Assembly (NCBI RefSeq): GCF_009807095.1
Contig: NZ_WUCC01000016.1
Coordinates: forward strand, 1-40,342
Length of the DNA: 40,342 nt
Source: Rathayibacter sp. VKM Ac-2754
Lineage (GTDB): Bacteria > Actinomycetota > Actinomycetes > Actinomycetales > Microbacteriaceae
Direction of reading: 5' to 3'
In this document: positions 29,927-38,188 of the stretch, piece after piece
Layout of the letters: each line of letters opens with the position of its first letter
Numbering within the stretch: the stretch's first letter is position 1
Position numbers and translations under genes: made by a program
Notes under the pieces: generated by a model
Told to the model about the DNA's origin: nothing
The model's input: only the letters and a program-made list of their open reading frames with translations
The model's database searches: none

Positions 29927-31196
29927 ACTTGCGGGTCGGCCTGCGGCGGACGGCGCCGTCCGGATCGCTCATCGAGCCGAGGATGAGCGCCGACTGCAGG
30001 ATGAGCGCCTCGCGCGCACCCGTGGCGTCCCAGCCGATCACCTCGGCGACGCGCTTGAGGCGGTAGCGCACGGTGTTCGGGTGCACGAACAGCTCGCGCG
30101 CGGTCGCCTCGAGGGAGCGGCCGTTGTCGAGGTAGGCCCACAGCGTGGTGAGCAGCTCGGTCGAGTGCTTCTGCAGCGGGCGGTAGATCTGGGTGATGAG
30201 GCTCTGGCGCGCGAGCGGATCGCCCGCGAGAGCGCGCTCGGGAAGCAGATCGTCGGCGCTCACGGGCCGAGGGGCGTTGCGCCAGGAGCGGGCGACCGCG
30301 AAGCCGGCGAGGGCGGCCCGAGCGCTCCGCGAGGCCTCGACGAGGGTGGGCACCTCGTGACCGAGGACGAGGTGACCCGTCCCGAAGCCGGGCTCGAGGG
30401 CCTCCGCGATCTCGAGGAAGGCGACCGGCGGGCCGGACTCCTCCGTGGCGCTCTCGCTCGGCTCGGCGCGGCCGATGACCAGGACGAGGCGGCTGCCCTG
30501 CACGCCGATGAGCACGTCGGCGGCCATGTGCCGGGCCGTGCGGCGCAGCTGGTCGACGTCGAGCATCTTGGGCGCCGTGCCGACGAGCACGGCGACCTCG
30601 CCGTGACCGTGCCAGCCGAGGGCCGCGATCCGGCTCGGGAGCTCGTCGTCGGCCTCGCCCGTGAGGATCGAGTCGACGACGAGGGCCTCGAGCCGCGCGT
30701 CCCACAGGCCCCGCGCCTCGGCCGCTCGGGCGTAGACGTCGGCCGCGGCGAAGGCGATCTCGCGGGAGTAGAGCAGGATCGCCTCGCGGAGGTCGACTCC
30801 GCCGTTCTTGACACGGTCCTCGACCACCTCGACGGTGACCTTGATGAGCTGGAGCGTCTGGGTCAGCGAGACGGAGCGCAGCAGCTCGCGGGGCGCGGCG
30901 CCGAACACGTCGGCCGCGATCCACGCCGTGGCCGACGGGTCGTCGAACCACGAGATGAACGACGTGATGCCGGCCTGGGCGACGAGCCCGACCGAGGACC
31001 GGCGCCCCGGGGGCATGCTGCCGTACCAGGGCAGCGTGTCCTCGAGCCGCTTGATGGTCTGCGTCGCGAGTTCGCCCGCGATCGTGCGCAGCCACGCGAG
31101 CGTCTGCTCTTTGGTCTTCGGAGCGCCCGGCCGGGGGGCCGAGCGCTCCGAGGGCAGATCTCGCGCGACCGACGATGCGTCGTCGGAGGAGAGCAC
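29925..31196 (-). CDS. fasR: FasR-like PucR-type activator of the fab operon
   Basis: Transcription factor. 423 residues. The C-terminal part (about 360-415) is a PucR-type helix-turn-helix: LDNGRSLEATARELFVHPNT and VRYRLKRVAEVIGWD. The middle resembles a GGDEF-like CdaR/PucR domain without catalytic motifs, and the N-terminal third is helical. In Streptomyces coelicolor FasR sits in the same place before fabD-fabH-acpP-fabF and activates it; the same order here supports the name. No ATG exists near the N-terminus; GTG 31196 lies 11 nt after the aceE stop, with ggacgg upstream. Close spacing suggests read-through from aceE. Confidence 0.85.
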   Translation of the reverse strand: MLSSDDASSVARDLPSERSAPRPGAPKTKEQTLAWLRTIAGELATQTIKRLEDTLPWYGSMPPGRRSSVGLVAQAGITSFISWFDDPSATAWIAADVFGAAPRELLRSVSLTQTLQLIKVTVEVVEDRVKNGGVDLREAILLYSREIAFAAADVYARAAEARGLWDARLEALVVDSILTGEADDELPSRIAALGWHGHGEVAVLVGTAPKMLDVDQLRRTARHMAADVLIGVQGSRLVLVIGRAEPSESATEESGPPVAFLEIAEALEPGFGTGHLVLGHEVPTLVEASRSARAALAGFAVARSWRNAPRPVSADDLLPERALAGDPLARQSLITQIYRPLQKHSTELLTTLWAYLDNGRSLEATARELFVHPNTVRYRLKRVAEVIGWDATGAREALILQSALILGSMSDPDGAVRRRPTRK

Positions 31197-31207
31197 GGAC
31201 CCGTCCG

Positions 31208-33934
31208 TCAGCTCTCGCCGCCCGCGTTGCCGGTGGTGCCGGCGTTGACGTCGAGGAGACGGTACTTCTCGATCGCCTGGACCGCGAGCGAGGGGTCGAC
31301 CTCGCCGCGCTTGGCGAGCAGCTGGAGCGTGCGCACCACGACCGACGGACCGTCGATCTTGAAGTAGCGGCGTGCGGCCGCGCGGGTGTCCGAGAAGCCG
31401 AAGTCGTCCGCTCCGAGCGTCGCGAAGTCGCCCGGGATGAACTGCCGCAGCTGGTCGGGGACCTGGTGCGAGAAGTCGGAGACGGCGACGAAGGGACCCT
31501 TCGCGTCGGCCAGCTTCTCGGTCACGTAGGGCACCTGCGCCTCGTCCTCGGGGTGGAGGAAGTTGTGGTGCTCGGCCTTGATGCCGTCGCGCCGCAGCTC
31601 GTTCCACGAGGTGACCGACCACACGTCGGCCGACACCCCCCAGTCCTCGGCGAGGAGCTTCTGCGCCTCGATCGCCCACGGCACGGCGACTCCGGACGCG
31701 AGGAGCTGCGCCTTCGGGCCGTCCCACTGCCCCCACGAGATGCGGTGGATGCCGCGGACGATGCCCTCGACGTCGACGTCCTCCGGCTCCTTCGGCTGCA
31801 CGATCGGCTCGTTGTAGACGGCGATGTAGTACATGACGTTGGGGTCGTCGTGCTTCCCGCCGTACATGCGGTCGAGACCGGACTGCACGATGTGCGCGAT
31901 CTCGTAGCCGTAGGCCGGGTCGTAGCTGACCACGGCCGGGTTGGTCGCCGCGAGGATCGGGGAGTGCCCGTCCGCGTGCTGGAGGCCCTCGCCGGTGAGC
32001 GTGGTCCGTCCGGCCGTCGCGCCGATCATGAAGCCGCGCGACATCATGTCGCCCGCCGCCCAGATCGCGTCGCCCGTGCGCTGGAACCCGAACATCGAGT
32101 AGAAGACGTAGACCGGGATGAGCGGCTCGCCCTGCGTCGAGTAGGAGGTGCCGATCGCGGTGAACGCCGCGAGCGCTCCGGCCTCGTTGATGCCGACGTG
32201 CAGGATCTGCCCCTGGGGGCTCTCCTTGTACGCGAGCAGCAGCTCGCGGTCGACCGAGGTGTAGTGCTGACCGCGGGGGTTGTAGATCTTCGCGTTCGGG
32301 AAGAACGCGTCCATCCCGAACGTGCGCGCCTCGTCGGGGATGATCGGGACGACCCGGTTGCCGAAGTCCTTCGAGCGCAGGATGTCCTTCAGGATGCGCA
32401 CGAACGCCATGGTGGTGGCGACCTCCTGCGTACCCGAGCCCTTCTTGCCGATCGCGTAGGCGGAGTCGTCCGGCAGGCTGAGCCGCGTGTACTTCGAGCG
32501 GCGCTCGGGGACGTAGCCGCCGAGCGCGCGACGACGCTCCTGCATGTACTCGATCGCCTCGTCGCCCTGACCGGGGTGGAAGTACGGCGGGAGGTAGGGG
32601 TTCTCCTCGAGCTGGGCGTCCGTGATCGGTATCCGCATGGTGTCGCGGAAGCCCTTCAGGTTGTCGAGCGTCATCTTCTTCATCTGGTGGGTCGCGTTGC
32701 GGCCCTCGAAGCTGCGGCCGAGACCGTAGCCCTTGATGGTGTGGGCGAGGATGACGGTCGGCTGGCCCTTGTGCTCCGTCGCGGCCTTCATGGCGGCGTA
32801 GATCTTGCGGTAGTCGTGACCGCCTCGGCGCAGGCCCCAGATCTGCTCGTCGGTCATGTCCTCGACCAGCTTCTTCGCGCGCGGGTCGCGACCGAAGAAG
32901 TTCTCGCGGACGTAGGCGCCGTCCTCCGTCTTGTAGGTCTGGAAGTCGCCGTCGGGCGTCTTGTTCATCAGGTCGAGCAGAGCGCCCTCGGTGTCGCGGG
33001 CGAGCAGGTCGTCCCACTCGCGGCCCCAGATGAGCTTGATGACGTTCCAGCCGGCGCCGCGGAAGTACGACTCGAGCTCCTGGACGATCTTGCCGTTGCC
33101 GCGGACGGGTCCGTCGAGGCGCTGGAGGTTGCAGTTGACGATGAAGTTGAGGTTGTCGAGTCCGTCGTTCGCCGCCACCTGGAGCTGACCGCGCGACTCG
33201 ACCTCGTCCATCTCGCCGTCGCCGAGGAACGCCCAGACCTGCTGGTCGGAGGCGTCCTTGATGCCGCGGTTGGTGAGGTACTTGTTGGCCTGCGCCTGGT
33301 AGATCGCGTTGATCGGCCCGAGGCCCATCGACACGGTCGGGAACTGCCAGAACTCGGGCATGAGGCGCGGGTGCGGGTAGCTCGAGAGCCCTCCGCCCTG
33401 GTGCGACTTCTCCTGGCGGAAGCCGTCGAGCTGGTGCTCGCTCAGGCGTCCCTCGAGGAAGGCGCGCGCGTAGGGACCGGGGGAGGCGTGGCCCTGGATG
33501 AAGATCTGGTCGCCACCGCCCGGGTGGTCCTGGCCGCGGAAGAAGTGGTTGAAGCCGACCTCGTAGAGCGACGCGCTCGACGCGTACGTCGAGATGTGGC
33601 CGCCGACTCCGATGCCGGGACGCTGCGCGCGGTGCACGAGGATGGCCGCGTTCCAGCGGATCCAGGCGCGGTAGCGGCGCTCGACGTCCTCGTCGCCCGG
33701 GAAGTCGGGCTCGTTCTCGGCCGCGATCGTGTTGATGTAGTCCGTGGTCGGCACCATCGGCACGCCGAGGTGCAGCTCTTTGGAGCGCTTGAGGAGGCTG
33801 AGCATGACGTCACGTCCGCGACCGGCCCCCCGCTCCTCGACGAGCGCGTCGAGCGACTCGTTCCACTCCGACGTTTCCTCGGGGTCCGAGTCCACGTGAC
33901 CGACGGAATACGGGTCCTGATCGTTAACAGTCAC
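31208..33934 (-). CDS. aceE: Pyruvate dehydrogenase E1 component, homodimeric
   Basis: Decarboxylates pyruvate on thiamine diphosphate and passes the acetyl group to the lipoyl E2 subunit, making acetyl-CoA. 908 residues, normal for the single-chain E1. Visible are PTTDYINTI, the substrate-side [20 protein letters not shown], and the thiamine motif starting [10 protein letters not shown] (about 237-246) and ending [13 protein letters not shown] 33934 is chosen because gagaggtcgagg precedes it; the open frame to 33982 lacks support. The E2 and E3 genes are not nearby. It is followed directly by fasR, so acetyl-CoA supply and fatty-acid synthesis share a locus. Confidence 0.96.
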   Translation of the reverse strand: MTVNDQDPYSVGHVDSDPEETSEWNESLDALVEERGAGRGRDVMLSLLKRSKELHLGVPMVPTTDYINTIAAENEPDFPGDEDVERRYRAWIRWNAAILVHRAQRPGIGVGGHISTYASSASLYEVGFNHFFRGQDHPGGGDQIFIQGHASPGPYARAFLEGRLSEHQLDGFRQEKSHQGGGLSSYPHPRLMPEFWQFPTVSMGLGPINAIYQAQANKYLTNRGIKDASDQQVWAFLGDGEMDEVESRGQLQVAANDGLDNLNFIVNCNLQRLDGPVRGNGKIVQELESYFRGAGWNVIKLIWGREWDDLLARDTEGALLDLMNKTPDGDFQTYKTEDGAYVRENFFGRDPRAKKLVEDMTDEQIWGLRRGGHDYRKIYAAMKAATEHKGQPTVILAHTIKGYGLGRSFEGRNATHQMKKMTLDNLKGFRDTMRIPITDAQLEENPYLPPYFHPGQGDEAIEYMQERRRALGGYVPERRSKYTRLSLPDDSAYAIGKKGSGTQEVATTMAFVRILKDILRSKDFGNRVVPIIPDEARTFGMDAFFPNAKIYNPRGQHYTSVDRELLLAYKESPQGQILHVGINEAGALAAFTAIGTSYSTQGEPLIPVYVFYSMFGFQRTGDAIWAAGDMMSRGFMIGATAGRTTLTGEGLQHADGHSPILAATNPAVVSYDPAYGYEIAHIVQSGLDRMYGGKHDDPNVMYYIAVYNEPIVQPKEPEDVDVEGIVRGIHRISWGQWDGPKAQLLASGVAVPWAIEAQKLLAEDWGVSADVWSVTSWNELRRDGIKAEHHNFLHPEDEAQVPYVTEKLADAKGPFVAVSDFSHQVPDQLRQFIPGDFATLGADDFGFSDTRAAARRYFKIDGPSVVVRTLQLLAKRGEVDPSLAVQAIEKYRLLDVNAGTTGNAGGES

Positions 33935-34045
33935 CCTCGACCTCTCTCTGGGGGCAGATCGTGCCCGAGACATCACTCTCATGAAGCGGTGCGGATCCGC
34001 GCGCTGGAGGACTCGGATGACGAGCCGGGCGCGGGCACCTGGATC

Positions 34046-34051
34046 AGCCTA
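34046..34051 (-). promoter_or_regulatory. Probable -10 box of aceE
   Basis: TAGGCT on the minus strand, about 112 nt upstream of the aceE start, in a relatively AT-rich patch (aatcgataggctgatcc). The -35 is unclear. Confidence 0.35.
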
Positions 34052-34150
34052 TCGATTCCCACCATCTGTGACGATCCACGACGGAACCCCTCAGGTGTCT
34101 GTGGGATTTCACCAGGCCGGGCACGCGCAGCGGCCGAAACCTCCCGATCC

Positions 34151-34179
34151 TTGGTGGAAGCCCGGAGCGGGTCTAGCAT
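34151..34179 (+). promoter_or_regulatory. Promoter of the peroxiredoxin gene
   Basis: TTGGTG (34151-34156) and TAGCAT (34174-34179) with a 17-nt spacer. The start codon is 50 nt downstream. Confidence 0.6.
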
Positions 34180-34229
34180 TGCCCCTCGTGCTCGCGCGAC
34201 TCTCGTGCGCACGGAAGGACCTCGGACCG

Positions 34230-34703
34230 ATGGCTCTCGAGAAGCTCACGCTGGCTCCCGATTTCGAACTCGCGAACCAGTACGGCGAGCGCATCCAGCT
34301 CGGCGACTTCCACGGGCGGCGCAACGTCGCCCTCGTCTTCTTCCCCCTCGCCTTCTCGGGCACCTGCACGGGGGAGTTCTGCGCGCTGCGCGAGAACCTG
34401 TCGCTGTTCGAGCACGCCGAGGTCGAGCTGATCGGCATCTCGGTCGACTCGAAGCAGACCCTGCGCGCCTGGGGCGAGAAGCAGGGCTACGACTTCACGC
34501 TGCTCTCGGACTTCTGGCCGCACGGCGACGTCGCCAAGCAGTACGGCGTGTTCCTCGAGGGCAAGGGCTACGCGACGCGGGCCACCTTCCTGATCGACAA
34601 GTCGGGCGTCATCCGCGACACCTTCATCACGGCTCCCGGCGAGGCGCGATCGATGGACGCCTACCGGGCCGCCATCGACGCGCTGGTGCCGGCGCACGCC
34701 TGA
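34230..34703 (+). CDS. AhpE-type peroxiredoxin
   Basis: Reduces hydrogen peroxide, organic peroxides or peroxynitrite. 157 residues with the thioredoxin fold. FFPLAFSGTCTGEF (37-50) contains the peroxidatic C46, and LLSDFWPHGDVAKQYGV is nearly diagnostic for the AhpE group. A second Cys, C51, lies five residues after C46. That spacing is the peroxidatic/resolving pair of BCP/PrxQ enzymes and is absent from the one-Cys mycobacterial AhpE as I remember it. ATG 34230 has ggaaggac upstream and a good promoter. It is divergent from aceE. Confidence 0.9.
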   Translation: MALEKLTLAPDFELANQYGERIQLGDFHGRRNVALVFFPLAFSGTCTGEFCALRENLSLFEHAEVELIGISVDSKQTLRAWGEKQGYDFTLLSDFWPHGDVAKQYGVFLEGKGYATRATFLIDKSGVIRDTFITAPGEARSMDAYRAAIDALVPAHA

Positions 34704-34777
34704 CGCCGGCTCACGCTGCGCGAGTCGCCCCGTCGGCGAGCCTCGATCGTCGCGTCCCGAAGCGGCCTCCCGCGACG

Positions 34778-35479
34778 TCAGTTCAGGATGTTGACCGCGC
34801 GCGAGATGACCAGGGCCAGCAGCACGAAGCCGGTGAATCCCTCGAGCGACATCAGGAGCTTCACGCGGCTCGACAGCGGCATGGTGTCGGTCGGGCTGAA
34901 CGCCATCGTGTTCGTCGTCGAGACGTAGAGGTAGTCGACGAAGCCCGGCCGCCAGTCGGCGCGCTCGGAGGAGGAGATCGACACGTCACCCACCGTGTCC
35001 CGGTAGGTGTCCTGCGGGAACGCGAAGTCGGCCGGCGGCAGCTCGGCGCGGGGGAGCGTCCCGCGGGCGACCGGCCCGCCCCGGTCGATCTCCCAGTAGA
35101 GCAGTGCGTAGGCGACCACGTTCGTCACCCAGACCTGCAGGGCGGTGAGCAGGAGGAGCGGCCCGTCGGTCGATCCGTCGACCAGGTCGCCGATCACCGA
35201 GACGACGTTCACCTGGTTGGCCACCGTCAGCACCACCGCGAGCGCGATCGACACTCCCCGTGACCAGCGCGTCTCGGAGTCGAGCCGACGTGGATTCACG
35301 ATGAACAGGGGCACCAGCAGAGCGAGGGTGATCCCCGCGGCGACGAGCCTGACGACCGACGTGCCGTCGTTGTGCCCGACGACGTTCAACGCGACGGCGA
35401 CGACGATCGCGGCGGAGGCGGGCCACCGGCTCTCGGCGCGGCGCCTGGCCCGTGCGCCGTCGCCACTGCTGTCGGACAT
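34778..35479 (-). CDS. Five-helix membrane protein with channel-like C-terminus
   Basis: 233 residues. Predicted transmembrane helices at about 20-36, 43-62, 76-98, 107-129 and 206-228. Before the last helix FVDYLYVSTTNTMAFSPTD (180-198) is laid out like the pore helix and filter of two-helix potassium channels, and SLEGFTGFVLLALVISR like their inner helix. The filter TVGYGD is missing, however. The same stretch also recalls DUF1345 proteins (FVDYLYVS). Ion conduction is therefore unproven. ATG 35479 lies 6 nt after TACCCT, so the transcript looks leaderless; the frame extends to 35503 without support. Confidence 0.75.
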   Translation of the reverse strand: MSDSSGDGARARRRAESRWPASAAIVVAVALNVVGHNDGTSVVRLVAAGITLALLVPLFIVNPRRLDSETRWSRGVSIALAVVLTVANQVNVVSVIGDLVDGSTDGPLLLLTALQVWVTNVVAYALLYWEIDRGGPVARGTLPRAELPPADFAFPQDTYRDTVGDVSISSSERADWRPGFVDYLYVSTTNTMAFSPTDTMPLSSRVKLLMSLEGFTGFVLLALVISRAVNILN

Positions 35480-35485
35480 GAGCCG

Positions 35486-35491
35486 AGGGTA
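35486..35491 (-). promoter_or_regulatory. -10 box of the channel-like gene, leaderless arrangement
   Basis: On the minus strand TACCCT is followed by 6 nt and ATG 35479. No ribosome site is seen. Confidence 0.5.
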
Positions 35492-35573
35492 GCGGCGCCG
35501 CACGTCTCCCGGGACGGGCCGAACGGCCCCGGGCGCCGCGCCCCGACCGGGTCGGCGGAGCGCGGCCGTGTCG

Positions 35574-35579
35574 TAGGAT
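35574..35579 (+). promoter_or_regulatory. Probable -10 box of tRNA-Val
   Basis: TAGGAT, 32 nt before the mature tRNA. No clear -35. Confidence 0.4.
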
Positions 35580-35611
35580 CGAGGCGATCGTTCGCGGCTC
35601 GGCCGCGGCGG

Positions 35612-35684
35612 GGGCCTTTAGCTCAGTTGGTAGAGCGCCACGTTTACACCGTGGATGTCATCGGTTCGAGCCCGGTAGGGCCCA
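35612..35684 (+). tRNA. tRNA-Val (TAC)
   Basis: 73 nt with a complete cloverleaf. The acceptor GGGCCTT (35612-35618) pairs with AGGGCCC (35677-35683), with one T-G pair. The discriminator is A, the anticodon TAC is at 35645-35647 and the anticodon stem is CCACG/CGTGG. The T-loop is TTCGAGC. CCA is not encoded. Confidence 0.95.
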
Positions 35685-36118
35685 CTCGCAATGTCGCCGG
35701 CCCACCTTGCTCGGGTCGAGCGCCCCGACCGCGGCAGCAAGAAGCCCGCCTGGAGCCGCATCGCCGAAGCCTGGCGCGGATCGTTCAGGAGACGGCGCGA
35801 TGTCGGACGCGCTGCCTACGCTGAGAAAGCAGTAACCCCGGAGACATGCTCTCGCAGAGGCCTTCCGGGGTCTTCATCGAAGAAATTACCATCGCGTCCT
35901 GGACTGGATTGACGCCGACGTCCGCGAGTGGGCGCTGAGGCTCTCCGGACTCCAGCCGGTCATCGCCTCCCGCCCGATGTGATGGCGGTGGAGACGCGCA
36001 CTCCGGGTCGGCCGCGGACCGCGCATCGTCATCCGAAGCTGTCGCCCGAGGGGTCATCGAAGTGAGCGACTGCGCGACATTAGCCCTCCGCTCGGCGGCG
36101 CGTCGAGAGCGGGGCGCG
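35685..36118. other. Gene-poor stretch after tRNA-Val
   Basis: 434 bp without a gene I can support. A 73-codon frame from 35691 begins plausibly (MSPAHLARVERPDRG) but has no ribosome site and turns random. A second short stretch around 35894-35982 reads LDWIDADVREWALRLSGLQ in one frame and stops at once, and could be a gene remnant. No integrase or duplicated tRNA end is seen, so there is no sign of an island at this tRNA. Confidence 0.45.
35835..35871 (+). terminator. Hairpin downstream of tRNA-Val
   Basis: ACCCCGGA (35835-35842) pairs with TCCGGGGT (35864-35871), 8 bp, loop 21 nt with a small inner stem, followed by CTTC. Candidate terminator, far (150 nt) from the tRNA. Confidence 0.4.
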
Positions 36119-36463
36119 TCAGCGCGACTGGCGGCGCTTGTAGGGCTTGGGCTGGCCCTTGACGACCGGGGCGCGGCCGGTGCCCTTGGAGGCCTTGGCC
36201 TTGCCGCCGGACTTGGGGGCGGCCGCCTCCTCGTCACCGAGGGCGGCGAGCTCCTCGCGGGCGGAGGCGAGGCGCTGACGGCCCGCGGCGGTGAGGGTGG
36301 TGGCCGCGGCGCCGGGCTCGAACAGGACGCGGCCGTCGTCGAGCTCGACGGCCTCGACGGAGGAGTCGAGCTTCTGCCGCGAGATGCCGAGCTTCTCGGC
36401 GGCGCGCACGAAGTGGAGCTCTTCGGCGACCACCACGAAATGACGCAGCTGACTGATCTTCAT
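36119..36463 (-). CDS. LysR-type HTH protein lacking the effector domain
   Basis: 114 residues. The first 65 match the N-terminal winged helix of LysR regulators: MKISQLRHFVVVAEELHF, RAAEKLGISRQKLDSSVEAV and ATTLTAAGRQRLASAREEL. Instead of the 200-residue ligand-binding domain a short acidic bridge is followed by a Lys/Arg/Gly-rich tail (85-114) like the basic tails of nucleoid proteins. ATG 36463 has ggaggg 8 nt upstream and a normal stop, so it looks like a genuine short gene rather than a broken one. It may bind DNA without a ligand. The next gene to its right is divergent. Confidence 0.8.
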   Translation of the reverse strand: MKISQLRHFVVVAEELHFVRAAEKLGISRQKLDSSVEAVELDDGRVLFEPGAAATTLTAAGRQRLASAREELAALGDEEAAAPKSGGKAKASKGTGRAPVVKGQPKPYKRRQSR

Positions 36464-36655
36464 CCGGAACCCTCCACGGCCGCGCTCTGCGACCCCACCA
36501 CCGTACGCGGTCCCGCGGTCAGGGGCGCCGAGGACCCCGCCGACGAGAGGGTAGGAGAACCGCCGTTCGGCGCGAGCTCGCGCGCTGCGGAACGGGGGGA
36601 GAAGGGCCCCGGAGGGCGCTCGTCCGTCCATCCCCGCCGTCCCGTTCCCGGGTGC

Positions 36656-36684
36656 TTGTAGGAGAGCGCTCTCAGGTCTAGCCT
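36656..36684 (+). promoter_or_regulatory. Promoter of the DHFR-fold gene with LacI-like operator (site 2)
   Basis: -35 TTGTAG (36656-36661) and -10 TAGCCT (36679-36684) with a 17-nt spacer. The spacer begins with the perfect palindrome GAGAGCGCTCTC (36662-36673), identical to the one at 2177-2188. A bound repressor would block polymerase. Confidence 0.6.
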
Positions 36685-36728
36685 CGCCGCGTGGGCGGAA
36701 CCCGAAGCCTCCCGCGGAGGAGGCCGAC

Positions 36729-37289
36729 GTGGGCGCGCTCGTCTACAGCGCTCTCGCATCGCTCGACGGCTACACCGTCGACGAGGCGGGCGGATTCGGC
36801 TGGGCCGAACCGCGACCGGCGGTGCACCGCTTCATCAATGAGATCGAAGCGGCGGTCGGCACGATGCTCCTCGGACGACGCATGTACGAGACCATGCGGG
36901 TCTGGGACACGGGCTTCGAGCTGGCCAAGCAGTTCGCCTTCATCGCGGATTACCAGCGCCTGTGGCAGGGATCGGACAAGGTCGTCTACTCGCGAACGCT
37001 GGCGAAGGTCCGCACTCGGCGGACGACCCTCGAGACGACCTTCGATCCCGTGACGGTGGCGGAACGGGCGCGCGCGAGCGATCGCGACACCTCGATCGGA
37101 GGGGCCACGCTCGCTGCGACTGCCCTCGCCGCGGGGATCGTGGACGAGGTGCGCTGGTTCGTGGTGCCGGTGACGGTCGGAGGCGGCACTCCGTTCCTCC
37201 CACGCGGCCTGGAGCTCTCGCTCGACCTGCGAGAGGAGCGCCGGTTCGCCGACGGGACGGTCTACCTCCGCTACGCCGTGCGCGCCTGA
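36729..37289 (+). CDS. Dihydrofolate-reductase-fold protein (RibD C-terminal family)
   Basis: Probable NAD(P)H-dependent reductase of unknown substrate. 186 residues: VYSALASLDGYTVDEAGGFG (5-24) is the usual start, MLLGRRMYETMRVW follows, and SIGGATLAATALAAGIVDEV (120s-130s) binds the cofactor phosphates. The C-terminus GGGTPFLP is typical. Start GTG 36729 has cggaggaggc upstream. These proteins are common in Actinobacteria and are seldom true DHFR or RibD. Its last 19 nt overlap the convergent patatin gene. A LacI-like operator in its promoter suggests it is induced by a small ligand. Confidence 0.85.
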   Translation: MGALVYSALASLDGYTVDEAGGFGWAEPRPAVHRFINEIEAAVGTMLLGRRMYETMRVWDTGFELAKQFAFIADYQRLWQGSDKVVYSRTLAKVRTRRTTLETTFDPVTVAERARASDRDTSIGGATLAATALAAGIVDEVRWFVVPVTVGGGTPFLPRGLELSLDLREERRFADGTVYLRYAVRA

Positions 37290-38146
37290 TCCACGGCGCC
37301 GACGAGCGCCGCGATCCTCGAGGCGATGCGTGCTCCCTGGGCGCGGCCGGCCTCGGCGGACGCCGCACGGACGGCCGGGTCGAGCGAGTTCGGGCCGAAG
37401 GCCGCGACCGACGCCTCATCGGCGTAGACGATCTCGACGCGCGATCCCTCGAGGGCCTCGAGCTCGGACGTCGGGAGCGTGCCGACACCGGGTGCGCCCG
37501 CGCCAGGGAGCGGGGTGACGACGACGACCCACTCCGAGCCCGCCGCCAGATCGGCGTTGCTGCCCGAGCGGACGCCGCCGTCCATGTAGCGCACGCCCCC
37601 GATCGTGACGGGCGGCCACACTCCTGGCACCGCGCAGCTCGCCGAGATCGCGTCGACGAGCTCGACGCCGCTCGAGCGGTCGAAGACCTCGAGCGCGCCG
37701 GTCGCCGTGTCGACGGCGGTGATCAGGAGGCGGCGCTCCGGCCAGTCGGCGTCGGCGACCCGTGCGGCGATCACGTCGCGGCGGGTCTCCTCGGGCAGGG
37801 TCGCCGTCTCGAGCGCCAGAGTGCCGATGCGGCGCCGCGCGTCCTCGGGAGACGTCGCGCCCTCGATCGCCGAGGCGAAGAGCGCCTGCAGAGCCACGGA
37901 GTCGACGTCGGCGCCGATCTCGGCCGACTCCTCGCGCAGCTGCGCCTCGTACGACTCGTCGAGGCCGACGGAGGTGCTCAGCTGGGCGGCGACGGCGGAA
38001 CCGGCGGAGGTGCCGATGAAGGTCGTCGAGGGGTCGAGGAGGAGTCGCGCGGTCTCGGGCGACGCGTCGGCGATGCCGCGGACGACACCGAGCTCCCACG
38101 CGATCCCGGCGAGGCCGCCTCCGGCGAGGACGAGGGCTCCGGGCAT
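37271..38146 (-). CDS. Patatin-like phospholipase
   Basis: Serine acyl hydrolase, probably acting on lipids inside the cell. 291 residues. The oxyanion loop is LAGGGLAGIAWELG (7-20), the nucleophile S47 lies in GTSAGS (45-50), and the catalytic Asp is D189 in YMDGGVRSGSNADL. There is no signal peptide or membrane helix. ATG 38146 has ggaaggacc upstream. It lies 42 nt behind the SpoIIE phosphatase gene in the same direction and may be the last gene of that operon, which would link it to the stress-signalling module. The 3' end overlaps the convergent gene by 19 nt. Confidence 0.88.
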   Translation of the reverse strand: MPGALVLAGGGLAGIAWELGVVRGIADASPETARLLLDPSTTFIGTSAGSAVAAQLSTSVGLDESYEAQLREESAEIGADVDSVALQALFASAIEGATSPEDARRRIGTLALETATLPEETRRDVIAARVADADWPERRLLITAVDTATGALEVFDRSSGVELVDAISASCAVPGVWPPVTIGGVRYMDGGVRSGSNADLAAGSEWVVVVTPLPGAGAPGVGTLPTSELEALEGSRVEIVYADEASVAAFGPNSLDPAVRAASAEAGRAQGARIASRIAALVGAVDQARTA

Positions 38147-38188
38147 GGTGAAGGTCCTTCCGTCGAGGTGCAGGGGGGTGCGGCGCCG

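Noticed and set aside
27871-31367. Very long open frames opposite or beside the fab genes (over 1000 codons on either strand)
   Set aside because: Shadow frames caused by extreme third-position GC; their translations are low-complexity Arg/Gly/Ala/Val, whereas the fab frames hold complete catalytic motifs.
31175-35263. 1362-codon plus-strand frame over aceE
   Set aside because: Antisense shadow of aceE and neighbours. The translation is Val/Glu/Asp-repetitive with no domain.
35691-35912. 73-codon frame after tRNA-Val
   Set aside because: A few codons look gene-like, but there is no ribosome site, the second half is random, and it runs through a hairpin. Kept only as a possible remnant in the gap entry.
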